From Yimella lutea (GTDB lineage Bacteria > Actinomycetota > Actinomycetes > Actinomycetales > Dermatophilaceae): DNA of 64,000 nt. Position numbers and translations under genes: made by a program. A model generated the notes under the pieces. It had not been told where the DNA came from. It saw only the letters and a list, made by a program, of their open reading frames with translations, and made no database searches. The DNA lies in contig NZ_VFMO01000001.1 in assembly GCF_006715095.1 (NCBI RefSeq), positions 1,860,001-1,924,000 on the forward strand, read 5' to 3'. Each line of letters opens with the position of its first letter. The first letter of the stretch is position 1. Below are positions 9,470 to 18,801 of this stretch, piece after piece.

Positions 9470-10816
9470 ATGGCTTCCAAGGTCACTCCGATCAGTGGCT
9501 TCCAGGAATGGCTGCCCACCGAGCGCATCGCCGAGCAGTACTTCCTCGACACCATCCGTGAGGTGTTCGAGCTGCACGGCTTCGCCTCGGTGAACACCCG
9601 CTCCGTCGAGTCGGTCGAGCGGCTGTCCAGCCAGGGCGAGGACGCCGACAAGGAGATCTACGCCGTCCGCCGGTTGGCAGCCCCCGCCGACGAGCAGGCT
9701 GAGCCGACGCTGGGCCTGCACTTCGACATGACGGTGCCGTTCGCGCGCTACGTGCTGGAGAACGCCGGCAAGTTGACGTTCCCCTTCCGTCGCTACCAGA
9801 TCCAGCAGGCCTGGCGTGGTGAACGACCGCAGCGCGGCCGGTACCGCGAGTTCATCCAGGCCGACATCGACATCGTCGACGCGGGGGAGTTGCCCGCGCA
9901 CTATGAGGCCGAACTGCTGTTGGTCATCGCGGACGTGTTCGCGCGGCTACCGGTCGGTGACTACACGATTCACGTCAACAACCGCAAGATCTGCGAGGGC
10001 TTCTACCTCGGTCTCGGTATCGACGACGTGATCGGCACGCTGCGCATCGTCGACAAGCTCGACAAGATCGGGCCGCAGAAGGTCGCGGAGCTCCTGGTCG
10101 CGAACGGCTTGACCGACGAGCAGGCCAAGCAGTGCCTCGCGCTGGCGGAGATCAACTCACCGGACGGTTCGTTCGTCGAGCGTGTCCGTGCCCTCGGGGT
10201 CGAGCACCCGACGCTGGACGAGGGACTGGCGCACCTCGAGTCGGTCATCGCCACCGCGGCCGAGCACGCTCCCGGCGTCGCGATCGCCGACCTGCGCATC
10301 GCGCGCGGCCTCGACTACTACACCGGCACCGTCTACGAGACGATGCTCGAACGTGACCCCGGTTACGGGTCGATCTGCTCCGGAGGTCGGTACGACTCGC
10401 TCGCCACCGACGGCAAGCGCACCTACCCCGGGGTCGGCATCTCGATCGGCGTCTCGCGCCTGCTGGGTCTGCTCATCGGCGAGGAGGGCCTGACGGCCTC
10501 CCGGGAGACCCCGGTCGCTGTGCTCGTCGCCGTCAACGACGAGGACTCGCGGGCCGAATCCACCCGCATCGCAACGGCTTTACGCAGTCGCGGGATTGCG
10601 ACGCTGGTGGCGCCGAAGGCCGCGAAGTTCGGCAAACAGATCCAGTTCGCCGACCGTCGCGGGATTCCGTTCGTGTGGTTCCCGGGGGCCGGCGAGGACG
10701 GCAGCGACCAGGTGAAGGACATCCGTTCCGGCCAGCAGTCGGCAGCCGACCGCTCCTCGTGGACGCCGCCGCAGGCCGACCTGCGTCCGTCGCTGGTGAG
10801 TCCTACGACGGACTGA
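9470..10816 (+). CDS. hisS: Histidyl-tRNA synthetase
   Basis: A 448-residue class II aminoacyl-tRNA synthetase that charges tRNA-His. It shows the HisRS motifs YREFIQADIDIVD (motif 2 region), RIARGLDYYTGTVYE (histidine-binding signature), GGRYDSL and the motif 3 stretch GVGISIGVSRL. A C-terminal anticodon-binding domain begins near residue 345 (PVAVLVAVND). The frame stays open upstream, but ATG 9470 gives the family N-terminus (MASKVTPISGFQEWLP) and follows an AAGGAT ribosome site. Its 3' end overlaps the convergent membrane-protein gene by 14 nt. Confidence 0.96.
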   Translation: MASKVTPISGFQEWLPTERIAEQYFLDTIREVFELHGFASVNTRSVESVERLSSQGEDADKEIYAVRRLAAPADEQAEPTLGLHFDMTVPFARYVLENAGKLTFPFRRYQIQQAWRGERPQRGRYREFIQADIDIVDAGELPAHYEAELLLVIADVFARLPVGDYTIHVNNRKICEGFYLGLGIDDVIGTLRIVDKLDKIGPQKVAELLVANGLTDEQAKQCLALAEINSPDGSFVERVRALGVEHPTLDEGLAHLESVIATAAEHAPGVAIADLRIARGLDYYTGTVYETMLERDPGYGSICSGGRYDSLATDGKRTYPGVGISIGVSRLLGLLIGEEGLTASRETPVAVLVAVNDEDSRAESTRIATALRSRGIATLVAPKAAKFGKQIQFADRRGIPFVWFPGAGEDGSDQVKDIRSGQQSAADRSSWTPPQADLRPSLVSPTTD

Positions 10817-11528
10817 CGTCGTCGTCCCGCCGGACCGGCTCAGTGGCCGGACCGGTGGGCTCGCGATCCGGCTCCGACGCGGTCACCGGTCGGGCCGTCG
10901 CAGCACGGGACACGATCGGTTCTGCCTTGGCTGCGTTCAGACCCAGCTTGCGCAGGTGAAGCTCACCGAGGGCCCGATTGGTCTCCTCGTCACCGGTGCG
11001 CCAGCTCGTCGCCGGTCCGGACGACACCGCGAAAAGCTCTGCAGCCGAACGGTGTTGCAATGCTCGGAGCGCGAGCACGTCCATGCCTGCCGTCGTCCTG
11101 CGCAGCTTGGCGGCCTGGGACGCCTTGCGCAGCCAGGGGATACGGATCATGCCCCAGAGGAGCAGGGCGAACAGGTACGGAGCTGCTGCGGTGAGGTAGC
11201 CGAGCAGATCCCCGAGGTCGTCGATGCCGACGGACATGTCACGCCCGGCCGCCGAGATCTGGTTGGCTGCCGCGGCCGACTTGTCGAACGGCGACTGCAG
11301 GGTGTCGCCGACCAACGGCACCTTGCGCAGGCGCTGGCCCGCCTCGGTGAGGTTGCCCGAAAGCGAGGCGGCGCTCGTCTGCAGCTTGTTCGCGCCGACG
11401 GTCGACGCGTCCGCCGTGTTGTTCACGCGATTCGCGACGTTCCACCAGAAGGCCAGCCACGTGACGATCGCCGCGTCGAACAGGATCTGCGGCAGCAGTC
11501 GGATCGGTCGTTCGGCGTAGAGCTTCAT
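10803..11528 (-). CDS. Hypothetical membrane protein, actinobacterial
   Basis: A 241-residue protein without a recognised family. It has a first membrane segment at about 10-30 ([20 protein letters not shown]). A Ser/Thr/Ala-rich extracytoplasmic stretch of about 75 residues follows (GLY/ASP-containing, with [21 protein letters not shown]), then a second membrane segment near 110-130 ([20 protein letters not shown]) and a charged cytoplasmic tail rich in Arg, Glu and Pro. The two-segment topology is clear; the function is not. It is convergent with hisS (14-nt overlap) and divergent from xerD. Confidence 0.7.
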   Translation of the reverse strand: MKLYAERPIRLLPQILFDAAIVTWLAFWWNVANRVNNTADASTVGANKLQTSAASLSGNLTEAGQRLRKVPLVGDTLQSPFDKSAAAANQISAAGRDMSVGIDDLGDLLGYLTAAAPYLFALLLWGMIRIPWLRKASQAAKLRRTTAGMDVLALRALQHRSAAELFAVSSGPATSWRTGDEETNRALGELHLRKLGLNAAKAEPIVSRAATARPVTASEPDREPTGPATEPVRRDDDVSPS

Positions 11529-11631
11529 CGGTGTCCCCTCGCGATGCGCATGGGATGGAACCTACCCGGCGGCCACGCCGCGCGGACGCGCTCGTCCGGA
11601 TCGGCCGGTGCAGAGGGCAGAATGCACGTCC

Positions 11632-12558
11632 ATGGCCGCCAGCGCGCTCGAACGCAGCGTCCGCGGGTGGCTCGATCACCTGCGGGTGGAGCGCGGTGTC
11701 TCGGTACACACCCTGAAGGCGTACGGTCGCGACCTCGAGCGCTACCGCGGCTATCTCGCCGGCCTCGGTGTCACGGACGCCGTGAAGGTGGGGGAGAACG
11801 AGGTCAGCGGGTTCCTGGCTCACTTGCGAGAGGGCGACGACGAGCATCCGCCACTCGCGGCGTCGTCTGCGGCCAGGTCGCTGGTGGCCGTGCGCGGCTT
11901 CCACAAGTTCCTCGCGTTGGAGGGGGAGACCACCAAGGACGCGGCCGAAGGTGTGTCCCCGCCGACTCCGGGACGACGGTTGCCGAAGGCGATCAGCCAG
12001 GACGAGGTGGCGCGACTGCTCGACGCGGCGAGCGTCGGTGACACGCCGAACTCGTTGCGGGACAGGGCGATGCTGGAGCTGATGTACGGCATCGGTGCGC
12101 GCGTCAGCGAGATCACCGGGTTGGACGTCGACGACGTCGACTTCGAGACCGACACCGTCCGCGTCCTGGGGAAGGGCGACAAGGAACGGTTGTTACCGCT
12201 CGGTTCGTTCGCCAAGGACGCAGTGCAGTCGTACGTCGTCCGTGCCCGTCCGGTGTTCGCATCGAAGGGCAAGGGGACGCCCGCGTTGTTCCTGAACCAG
12301 CGCGGCGGACGCCTGTCGCGCCAGTCGGTGTGGAACACCATTCAGGCCTGTGGGGAGCGTGCCGGACTGACCGCTCAGCTGTCGCCGCACACGCTGCGCC
12401 ACTCGTTCGCTACGCACCTGCTGGACGGCGGTGCCGACGTCCGCGTCGTGCAGGAACTGCTCGGTCATGCCTCCGTCACCACGACGCAGATCTACACGCT
12501 GGTCACCGTCCAGCAACTGCGTGAGGTGTTCGCCGGATCGCACCCGAGGGCGCGCTGA
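11632..12558 (+). CDS. xerD: Site-specific tyrosine recombinase XerD
   Basis: A 308-residue chromosomal recombinase that, with XerC, resolves chromosome dimers at dif. All six catalytic residues are visible: R157 ([10 protein letters not shown]), K181 (GKGDKERLL), H253 and R256 ([12 protein letters not shown]), H279 ([12 protein letters not shown]) and nucleophile Y288. A GTG exists 24 nt upstream, but ATG 11632 gives the family N-terminus. It sits just before parA-scpA-scpB, a standard actinobacterial order, so it is the housekeeping Xer and not a mobile-element integrase. Confidence 0.94.
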   Translation: MAASALERSVRGWLDHLRVERGVSVHTLKAYGRDLERYRGYLAGLGVTDAVKVGENEVSGFLAHLREGDDEHPPLAASSAARSLVAVRGFHKFLALEGETTKDAAEGVSPPTPGRRLPKAISQDEVARLLDAASVGDTPNSLRDRAMLELMYGIGARVSEITGLDVDDVDFETDTVRVLGKGDKERLLPLGSFAKDAVQSYVVRARPVFASKGKGTPALFLNQRGGRLSRQSVWNTIQACGERAGLTAQLSPHTLRHSFATHLLDGGADVRVVQELLGHASVTTTQIYTLVTVQQLREVFAGSHPRAR

Positions 12559-12868
12559 TCTCACCCTCCGGCGAAGAGCACGAACTCACGCCGATTTCAA
12601 TGGTGACTGGGGAACGGAGTGGGTTTGCGTCGAGGGTTCGGGGGGTTTCGGCACCGACGGATCCGTTCCTCATCCGTCCGGCTCAACCAGCGGGCGTGGG
12701 TGGGTTCTCGATCCCTTCGACACGACGCTCGTACCTCGCGTCGGCTCAAGTGCAGGCACTCCGCCCCCAGTTCGACCACCGTCTTCGTCGGGGACTGGGC
12801 GCGGGTTGGGGTGGTGGCATAGGCTGGCCGCTGATCGGCGAGAGCCAGAGCACGTTCTAGGAGTGAAG
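12559..12868 (+). other. Intergenic xerD-parA region with a putative promoter
   Basis: No gene was recognised in these 310 bases. A TANNNT box, TAGGCT, lies at 12820-12825 and would start transcription near 12832, giving parA a leader of about 37 nt with an AGGAG ribosome site at 12859-12863. The frame of parA is open across the whole stretch, but its translation is Pro/Gly/Arg-rich and unlike ParA, so I treat it as noncoding. Confidence 0.5.
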
Positions 12869-13723
12869 TTGAGCCAGCAGGAGACCCTCGGTCCCACCGG
12901 CCGCCCGCTACCGACCTTCCCGTACCCCAAGCGGCTGGAGAGTCACGGACCCGCGCGCATCATCGCGTTGTGCAACCAGAAGGGCGGGGTCGGCAAGACC
13001 ACCACGACGATCAACCTCGGCGCAGCCCTGGCCGAGTACGGCCGGCGCGTTCTCGTCGTCGACTTCGATCCGCAGGGTGCGCTGTCCGCCGGTCTCGGCG
13101 TCCGCAGCAACGAACTCGACCTCACCGTCTACAACCTGCTGGTCGAACGCGGTCACGACATCCACAAAGTCATCCAGGGCACCGGGGTCATGAATCTCGA
13201 TGTGCTGCCGGCCAACATCGACCTGTCGGCTGCCGAGGTCCAGCTGGTCGGCGAGGTCGCTCGCGAGATGATCCTGGCGCGCGTGCTGCGTCCGGTCGCC
13301 GACGAGTACGACGTCATCCTGATCGACTGCCAGCCCAGCCTGGGTCTGCTCACGGTCAACGCGCTCACCGCGTCACACGGCGTGATCATCCCGCTCGAGT
13401 GCGAATTCTTCGCGATGCGCGGTGTCGCCCTGCTGGTCGAGACCATCGACAAGGTCACCGACCGCCTCAACCCGCGCCTGGAGATCGACGGCATCGTCGC
13501 CACCATGTACGACGGACGCACGCTGCACAGCCGCGACGTCGTCCGATCGGTGGTCGACCACTTCGGCGACAAGGTGTTCCACACCACGATCAACCGCACG
13601 GTGAAGTTCCCCGACGCCACCCTCGCGGCCGAACCGATCACCAAGTACGCCTCCAACCACGGCGCAGCCGAGGCCTACCGACAGTTGGCTCGTGAACTCA
13701 TCGCCCGCGGCGACGCAGCCTGA
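12869..13723 (+). CDS. parA: ParA-family ATPase (chromosomal, scpAB-linked)
   Basis: A 284-residue ParA/Soj-type ATPase. The deviant Walker A KGGVGKTTTT sits at about residues 38-47, with VVDFDPQGALS and DVILIDCQPSLG downstream. These proteins form ATP-dependent dimers on DNA and act in chromosome organisation and segregation. The start is set at TTG 12869, 5 nt after AGGAG; the in-frame GTG 12863 would place that site directly on the start codon. scpA starts 32 nt before its stop, so it is coupled to the condensin genes, although ParB is not encoded nearby. Confidence 0.92.
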   Translation: MSQQETLGPTGRPLPTFPYPKRLESHGPARIIALCNQKGGVGKTTTTINLGAALAEYGRRVLVVDFDPQGALSAGLGVRSNELDLTVYNLLVERGHDIHKVIQGTGVMNLDVLPANIDLSAAEVQLVGEVAREMILARVLRPVADEYDVILIDCQPSLGLLTVNALTASHGVIIPLECEFFAMRGVALLVETIDKVTDRLNPRLEIDGIVATMYDGRTLHSRDVVRSVVDHFGDKVFHTTINRTVKFPDATLAAEPITKYASNHGAAEAYRQLARELIARGDAA

Positions 13724-14711
13724 GCAGGGCGGCGAGCCCACTCACGGCATTGAGGACGCGATCGAGTCCGGCGACGCTGCACTGCTCGCCGAATCCGCTG
13801 ACGTATCCACATCGGACGAGGTCGTACCCGGTGGCGTGATCACCAAGCGCGGTGCGTCCACCCCGTTCCAGGTGCACCTCGACGTCTTTTCCGGGCCCTT
13901 CGACCTGCTGCTCGGCCTCATCGCCAAGCACAAGCTCGATGTCACCGAGATCGCGTTGCACAAGGTCACCGACGAGTTCATCGCGCACATCCGGCAGGCA
14001 CAGAAGACGAAGGCCGACTGGGACCTCGGTCAGGCGTCGGAGTTCCTGCTCATCGCGGCAACTCTGTTGGACCTCAAGGCTGCTCGGTTGTTGCCGAACT
14101 CCGGCCCGGAGGACGAGGACGACCTCGCCCTCATCGAGGCGCGCGACCTGCTGTTCGCACGACTGTTGCAGTACCGCGCGTTCAAGCAGGTTGCCGCAGC
14201 CTTCGATCAGCGCATGGCGACCGCCGGACGCATCACGGCCCGCCAGGCAGGTCTGGAGGAGCAGTTCGCCGGTCTGCTGCCCGAACTCGTCATGAATGTG
14301 ACGCCCGAGCAGCTGGCGATGATCGCGGCGTCCGCGATGATCCCGAAGATGCCGCCGTCGGTCGGTCTGGAGCATCTGCACCAGGCTGCGGTCAGCGTGC
14401 GTGAGCAAGCCGAGATCGTCGCGAACAAGCTTCGGGCGCAACCGGTTTCGTCGTTCCGCGACTTGGTTGCCGACGCCGACAACACGCTCGTGATCGTCGC
14501 GCGGTTCCTTGCTGTGCTGGAACTGTTCAAGGAGGCGGTGATCGTCTTCGAGCAGGAGGAGGCGCTGGGCGATCTCACGGTGCGCTGGACCGCGGACACA
14601 GATACTCACGTGGAGGTCAGCGCCGAGTTCGACGAGGACGACCCGGTGCCGACGGCTGAGCCCGACCCCGACACCACAGCACCAGATGACGAAGGAGCCG
14701 GCGATGACTGA
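13692..14711 (+). CDS. scpA: Segregation and condensation protein A
   Basis: A 339-residue kleisin subunit of the SMC-ScpAB condensin. An acidic, disordered N-terminus of about 55 residues precedes the conserved kleisin start FQVHLDVFSGPFDLLLGLI (about 60-78), then HKLDVTEIALHKVTDEF and the ATLLDLKAARLLP helix that binds the SMC neck. The C-terminal winged helix lies near 240-300 (TLVIVARFLAVLELFKE), followed by an acidic tail. It is longer than the typical 250-residue ScpA because of both acidic extensions. It overlaps parA by 32 nt and scpB by 8 nt. Confidence 0.93.
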   Translation: MNSSPAATQPEQGGEPTHGIEDAIESGDAALLAESADVSTSDEVVPGGVITKRGASTPFQVHLDVFSGPFDLLLGLIAKHKLDVTEIALHKVTDEFIAHIRQAQKTKADWDLGQASEFLLIAATLLDLKAARLLPNSGPEDEDDLALIEARDLLFARLLQYRAFKQVAAAFDQRMATAGRITARQAGLEEQFAGLLPELVMNVTPEQLAMIAASAMIPKMPPSVGLEHLHQAAVSVREQAEIVANKLRAQPVSSFRDLVADADNTLVIVARFLAVLELFKEAVIVFEQEEALGDLTVRWTADTDTHVEVSAEFDEDDPVPTAEPDPDTTAPDDEGAGDD

Positions 14712-15345
14712 GCCGCAACAGGAACCGCTCGACGTGCCGGTGCCCGCGATCGAGGTGCCGGTCGAGCCCGAAGGCTTCGACGTCGAGGACTTCCCAGGTG
14801 GTGCACGCAGCACGATCGAGGCCATCCTGATGGTCGTCGACCAGCCGCTGACGCCTCTCGAGCTGGCCGACGCCCTCGAACTCGAGGAGCACGACGTCCG
14901 GGAACACCTCCTCGCGCTCGAGGACGAATACGCCTTGCAGCAGCGTGGATTCACCATCCGCGAGATCAACGGTGGGTGGCGCGTCTACAGTCGGGCGGAC
15001 TACGCACCGGCTGTGGAGAAGTTCCTCCTGGGCGGTCAGCAGGCCAAGCTGACCCAGGCGTCGCTGGAGACCCTCGCCGTCATCGCGTACCGCCAGCCCA
15101 TCTCCCGCGCCCGGGTCGGCGCGGTGCGCGGCGTGAACGTCGACGGCGTCATCCGCACCCTCACCACCCGTGGCCTGATCGCCGAGATGGGCACCGACGG
15201 CGACGGCGGCGCGATGCTCTACGGCACCACCCCCTACTTCCTGCAGCGCATGGGCCTGTCGTCACTCGACGAACTGCCCGCGCTGGCCCCCTACCTACCC
15301 GAGACCGACGTGATCGACGAACTGATTGAGCAGGGACACGCATGA
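14704..15345 (+). CDS. scpB: Segregation and condensation protein B
   Basis: A 213-residue ScpB with tandem winged-helix domains, the partner of ScpA in the SMC condensin. The core begins at about residue 35 (ARSTIEAILMVVDQPLTPLELADAL), with the second winged helix in LTQASLETLAVIAYRQPISRARVGAVRGVN. ATG 14704 is preferred over the in-frame ATG 14686 because it follows a GAAGGAG ribosome site. It overlaps the end of scpA by 8 nt and is coupled to the next gene by an ATGA overlap. Confidence 0.94.
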   Translation: MTEPQQEPLDVPVPAIEVPVEPEGFDVEDFPGGARSTIEAILMVVDQPLTPLELADALELEEHDVREHLLALEDEYALQQRGFTIREINGGWRVYSRADYAPAVEKFLLGGQQAKLTQASLETLAVIAYRQPISRARVGAVRGVNVDGVIRTLTTRGLIAEMGTDGDGGAMLYGTTPYFLQRMGLSSLDELPALAPYLPETDVIDELIEQGHA

Positions 15346-16205
15346 GCACTCCGAACGGCCGCCGTCCGGCGAAGAAGACCAACCACCGCAAGGGTTCGTC
15401 GGGTACCACCGCGAACCGCGGCGGAGCGCCGCTCCCGCCGAAGCGGCAGGCCCCGGCCGAGCCGATCGACGTCCACGACCCCGACGGCGTACGCCTGCAG
15501 AAGCTGCTCGCTGCCGCCGGCGTGGGCAGCCGCCGCGTCTGCGAACAGCTGATCGCCGACGGACGCGTGTCGGTCGACGACCAGATCGTCACCGAACTCG
15601 GGGTGCGCATCGACCCGTTGAAGCAGATCGTGCACGTCGACGGTGAGCGCGTGGTGCTCGACGAGAGCCGCGTCTACTTCGCCTTCAACAAGCCGCTCGG
15701 TGTCGTGTCGACGATGGACGACGATCTCGGCCGCGAGTCGGTCGGCGACTTCGTCGGCCCCCGCAAGGAGCGCCTGTTCCACGTCGGACGCCTGGACGCC
15801 GACACCGAGGGACTGCTGCTGCTCACCAACGACGGCGAACTCGCCAACCGTCTGCAGCACCCGCGGTACGGGGTGCAGAAGACGTACGTCGCCGTCGTCC
15901 CGGGTCCGCTGCCCCGTGGCCTGGGTAAGGAACTGCGTGCGGGCATCGAACTCGAGGACGGCCCGGTGAAGGTCGACTCCTTCAAAGTCGTCGACTCACG
16001 ACCCGGCTGGGTGATGCTCGAGATCATCCTGCACGAGGGCCGCAACCGCATCGTGCGACGCATCATGGAGGCGGTCGGCCACCCCGTCGAGTCCCTCGTG
16101 CGCACCGACGTCGGCCCGGTTCAGCTGGGTGACCTGCGACCGGGCAAGATGCGTCCGCTGTCCTCGGCCGAGGTGAAGGGTCTCTACAAGGCGGCAGGAC
16201 TGTAG
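15342..16205 (+). CDS. rluB: 23S rRNA pseudouridine synthase, RluB/RsuA family
   Basis: A 287-residue protein that isomerises specific uridines in rRNA. A basic low-complexity N-terminus (about 1-48) is followed by an S4 RNA-binding domain (VRLQKLLAAAGVGSRRV, about 52-68) and the catalytic domain. The RluB-type active-site block HVGRLDADTEGLLLLTNDG contains the catalytic Asp, and EGRNRIVRRIMEAVGHPV is near the C-terminus. It is coupled to scpB by an ATGA overlap; the scpA-scpB-rluB order is widespread in Gram-positives. Confidence 0.94.
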   Translation: MSTPNGRRPAKKTNHRKGSSGTTANRGGAPLPPKRQAPAEPIDVHDPDGVRLQKLLAAAGVGSRRVCEQLIADGRVSVDDQIVTELGVRIDPLKQIVHVDGERVVLDESRVYFAFNKPLGVVSTMDDDLGRESVGDFVGPRKERLFHVGRLDADTEGLLLLTNDGELANRLQHPRYGVQKTYVAVVPGPLPRGLGKELRAGIELEDGPVKVDSFKVVDSRPGWVMLEIILHEGRNRIVRRIMEAVGHPVESLVRTDVGPVQLGDLRPGKMRPLSSAEVKGLYKAAGL

Positions 16206-16209
16206 ACGG

Positions 16210-16313
16210 ATGCACGTCAGAGTCGTCGGCTGTGGGCTTGACCCCGCAAAGTTCTCCGCTCCTTCGTCGCTCCGATACTTTGCGGGGGCCCCGAACATGG
16301 CTGGAGCATCTGC
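16210..16313 (+). repeat. 104-bp insertion/duplication at the 5' end of tyrA with hairpin
   Basis: Bases 16211-16237 and 16315-16341 are imperfect direct repeats: both encode HVR-[VI]-VGCGL, the start of TyrA, and they differ mostly at silent positions. Between them lies a hairpin with an 11-bp perfect stem (CCCCGCAAAGT at 16242-16252, its complement at 16277-16287) and a 24-nt loop. The upstream copy starts with an ATG 4 nt after the rluB stop, the expected original tyrA position, but its frame is not that of tyrA and stops within the insert. Confidence 0.75.
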
Positions 16314-17384
16314 GTGCACGTAAGGATTGTCGGCTGTGGCCTGATCGGAACGTCGATCGGTCTTGCGTTGTCGCGCAGCGGGTTCCGTGTCTCGTTGAGT
16401 GACCCGTCCCCGACGTCGCAGGCCATCGCCCGCGACATGGGAGCGGGCGAGATCGACGTCACCGATGCACCCGAGGTCGTTGTGGTGGCCGCACCACCGG
16501 ACGTCGTTGTGTCCGTCGTCCGTGCCGAACTTGACCGCTGGCCGGGCGCCGTCGTCACCGATGTCGCCTCGATGAAGCAGCAGGTGCTCGACGAACTGCG
16601 CTCCGCCGGCGCCGATCTGTCGCGCTACGTCGGGTCACACCCGATGGCCGGACGCGAACGCTCCGGTGCCGTCGCCGCGCGCGCCGATCTGTTCGAAGGG
16701 CGCACCTGGGTGATCTGCCCGACCCAGGATGATGACCCGGGAGCCGTTGCCGCGGTCCGCACTGTGGCTGAGGCCACCGGCGCCGCCACCACGACGATGG
16801 ACGCCGCCGAACACGACCACGCCGTCGCGGCGGTCTCGCACGTCCCCCAAATCGCCGCCAGTCTGGTCGCCGTACGGCTGCGTGAACTGTCGGACGAAGC
16901 AATCGGTCTGTCCGGACAGGGAATTCGTGATGTGACGCGCATCGCCGAGAGTGATCCGATGCTTTGGACGCAGATCCTCGCCGGCAATGCGGCAGCCGTC
17001 GCCCCGGTGCTCGATGCTCTGCTGGACGACCTCGGTCGCGTTCGGCAGGCGGTCACCGATCTGGCGGCCGGCAACGAGGACGGAGCCCGGCAGGTGCTGG
17101 CCCGGGTGATCGCCGACGGCCAACTCGGCCACGCGCGCATCCCCGGTAAGCACGGCAGCGCACCGACGACCTACGCCACGCTCGTCGTGGTGGTGCCCGA
17201 CCGGCCAGGCGAGCTCGGCCGACTGTTCAACGACATCGGTGCGGCCGGGGTCAACATGGAGGACCTGCGCCTGGAACACGGTCAGGGTGCACCGGTCGGC
17301 CTCGCCGAAGTGTCGGTGCTCCCGTCCGTGGCCGAGCGACTGCGCGATGAACTCACCGCGAAGGGATGGAGCGTGCATGAGTGA
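16314..17384 (+). CDS. tyrA: Prephenate dehydrogenase with ACT domain
   Basis: A 356-residue NAD-dependent dehydrogenase for tyrosine synthesis (prephenate to 4-hydroxyphenylpyruvate). The Rossmann loop VGCGLIGTSIGLAL is at residues about 6-19. The catalytic region carries VGSHPMAGRERSG, DAAEHDHAVAAVSHVPQ and GQGIRDVTRIAESDP. A C-terminal ACT-type domain (LVVVVPDRPGELGRLFNDIG, about 283-302) suggests feedback control by an aromatic amino acid. The start is GTG 16314, which lies in the second copy of a duplicated N-terminal sequence; the apparent ancestral ATG is 104 nt upstream and out of frame. It is followed by cmk. Confidence 0.92.
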   Translation: MHVRIVGCGLIGTSIGLALSRSGFRVSLSDPSPTSQAIARDMGAGEIDVTDAPEVVVVAAPPDVVVSVVRAELDRWPGAVVTDVASMKQQVLDELRSAGADLSRYVGSHPMAGRERSGAVAARADLFEGRTWVICPTQDDDPGAVAAVRTVAEATGAATTTMDAAEHDHAVAAVSHVPQIAASLVAVRLRELSDEAIGLSGQGIRDVTRIAESDPMLWTQILAGNAAAVAPVLDALLDDLGRVRQAVTDLAAGNEDGARQVLARVIADGQLGHARIPGKHGSAPTTYATLVVVVPDRPGELGRLFNDIGAAGVNMEDLRLEHGQGAPVGLAEVSVLPSVAERLRDELTAKGWSVHE

Positions 17385-17421
17385 GGGTGGCGACAATGGT
17401 GACGAACGAAAAGGGAGTGGC

Positions 17422-18093
17422 ATGAAGCAGATCCAGGTCGCGATCGACGGCCCCTCGGGCACCGGCAAGTCGTCCGTCTCCAAGCTCGTCGCCAAGCAGC
17501 ACGGCTGGGGCTACCTCGACACCGGCGCGATGTACCGGGCCCTCACCTGGTGGTGTCTCGACCAGGACGTCGACCTGGACGACGGACCTGCGGTCACGGA
17601 CGCGTCGAAGTCGTTCGACCTGCAGATGGGCACCGATCCCTCGAACCCCACGGTGGCAGTGGGGGATCGACGCATCGATGCAGAGATCCGCGAGCCCGAA
17701 CTCACCCGTCAGGTCGCGAAGGTCGCCACCAATCTCGAGGTTCGCGCGAACATGCGGGAGCGACAGCGGGCGCTCATGCAGCAGCTCGCGGAACAGACCG
17801 GGGGAGTCGTCGCCGAAGGCCGCGACATCACGACGGTCGTCGCACCGGACGCCGACGTCCGGATCCTGATGACGGCCAGCGAGGAGGCACGGCTCGCGCG
17901 CCGTTCCAAGGAACTCAGCTCGACCGTCGAGGCGACCCGCTCCCAGATCGTCGACCGCGACAAGGCCGACTCCACCGTTTCCCAGTTCATGACCGCCGCC
18001 GACGGCGTCACGCTCGTCGACACCTCCGAATTGACCTTCGAGGAATCGCTGGCGGCGGTGTTGCAGATCGTCCAGGGGGCCCGACGTGACTGA
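17422..18093 (+). CDS. cmk: Cytidylate kinase
   Basis: A 223-residue kinase phosphorylating CMP and dCMP. The P-loop DGPSGTGKSS is at about 8-17, followed by LDTGAMYRALTWW, the NMP-binding stretch, and VVAEGRDITTVVAPDADVRILMTA. An in-frame ATG at 17377 overlaps the tyrA end and would add 15 hydrophilic residues; ATG 17422 is chosen because AAGGGAG lies about 7 nt upstream and the family begins directly before the P-loop. It overlaps the following acyltransferase gene by 8 nt; the order tyrA-cmk-plsC-der is typical of actinobacteria. Confidence 0.94.
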   Translation: MKQIQVAIDGPSGTGKSSVSKLVAKQHGWGYLDTGAMYRALTWWCLDQDVDLDDGPAVTDASKSFDLQMGTDPSNPTVAVGDRRIDAEIREPELTRQVAKVATNLEVRANMRERQRALMQQLAEQTGGVVAEGRDITTVVAPDADVRILMTASEEARLARRSKELSSTVEATRSQIVDRDKADSTVSQFMTAADGVTLVDTSELTFEESLAAVLQIVQGARRD

Positions 18094-18763
18094 GATCGAC
18101 TTCGACCGCGGCTGGTCCGACCGTGGACGCGGCATCGGCAACCGACTGGTGAGGTTCGGGTGGCGCGCGAAAGCCCTTCACCCCGAACGGGTTCCGTGCA
18201 CCGGACCGGTGTTGATCATCTCCAACCACACCGGATTCCTCGACGGCCCGCTCGTCTTCTGCCTCGCGCCACGCACAGTTCACTTCCTGGTGAAGAAGAG
18301 CTATTTCAAGTCCGTGTGGGGCCGGTTGCTGCGCGGCATGGGCCAGATCCCGATCGAACAGCGCACCGGCGATCGTCAGGCGCTGGCTGTCGCGAAATCC
18401 CTGCTGTCCGACGGCCATGCGCTCGGCATTTTTCCCGAAGGGACGCGGGGCACCGGCACGGTCGAGTCGGCCCACCAGGGCGCGGCGTGGCTGGCGCTGC
18501 AGACCGGAGCCACGATCGTCCCCGCGGCGACCCTCGGGACGCGCGGCACCGGGCGCGGTCGGGAGTCCTGGCCAAAGCCGGGCGCAACGCTGCGCGTGGT
18601 GTTCGGTGAACCGTTCGATCTGCCGCCCTACGAAGGCGTCCCGGGTCGGCAGAAACTGCAGTTGGCGACGGAGGAGATCCGTTCCCGCTTGGCCGAACAC
18701 GTGCACGCCGCGGTCGACGAAACCGGCCTCAAGCTGCCGGTCGACGCCCCACCGGTCCTCTGA
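18086..18763 (+). CDS. plsC: 1-acyl-glycerol-3-phosphate acyltransferase-like protein
   Basis: A 225-residue membrane-associated acyltransferase of the PlsC/LPLAT family, which acylates lysophosphatidate-type substrates in phospholipid synthesis. The catalytic NH-x4-D motif is present as NHTGFLD (about 47-53), and the glycerophosphate-binding block as FPEGTRG (about 116-122). No long transmembrane segment is obvious, so it may be peripheral. It is coupled to cmk (8-nt overlap) and lies 38 nt before der. The exact acceptor is inferred from family only. Confidence 0.88.
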   Translation: MTEIDFDRGWSDRGRGIGNRLVRFGWRAKALHPERVPCTGPVLIISNHTGFLDGPLVFCLAPRTVHFLVKKSYFKSVWGRLLRGMGQIPIEQRTGDRQALAVAKSLLSDGHALGIFPEGTRGTGTVESAHQGAAWLALQTGATIVPAATLGTRGTGRGRESWPKPGATLRVVFGEPFDLPPYEGVPGRQKLQLATEEIRSRLAEHVHAAVDETGLKLPVDAPPVL

Positions 18764-18801
18764 GTTTCTCGTTCAACCCAGGTGTCGGGGATGATGGATC
18801 A

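Noticed and set aside
11632-12558. XerD-like gene as a mobile-element integrase
   Set aside because: It lies in the conserved xerD-parA-scpAB order far from any attachment repeat, so it is the chromosomal recombinase.
16210-16320. A 36-residue small gene upstream of tyrA
   Set aside because: It is the duplicated tyrA start followed by the hairpin insert; residues after the tenth do not look like a protein.
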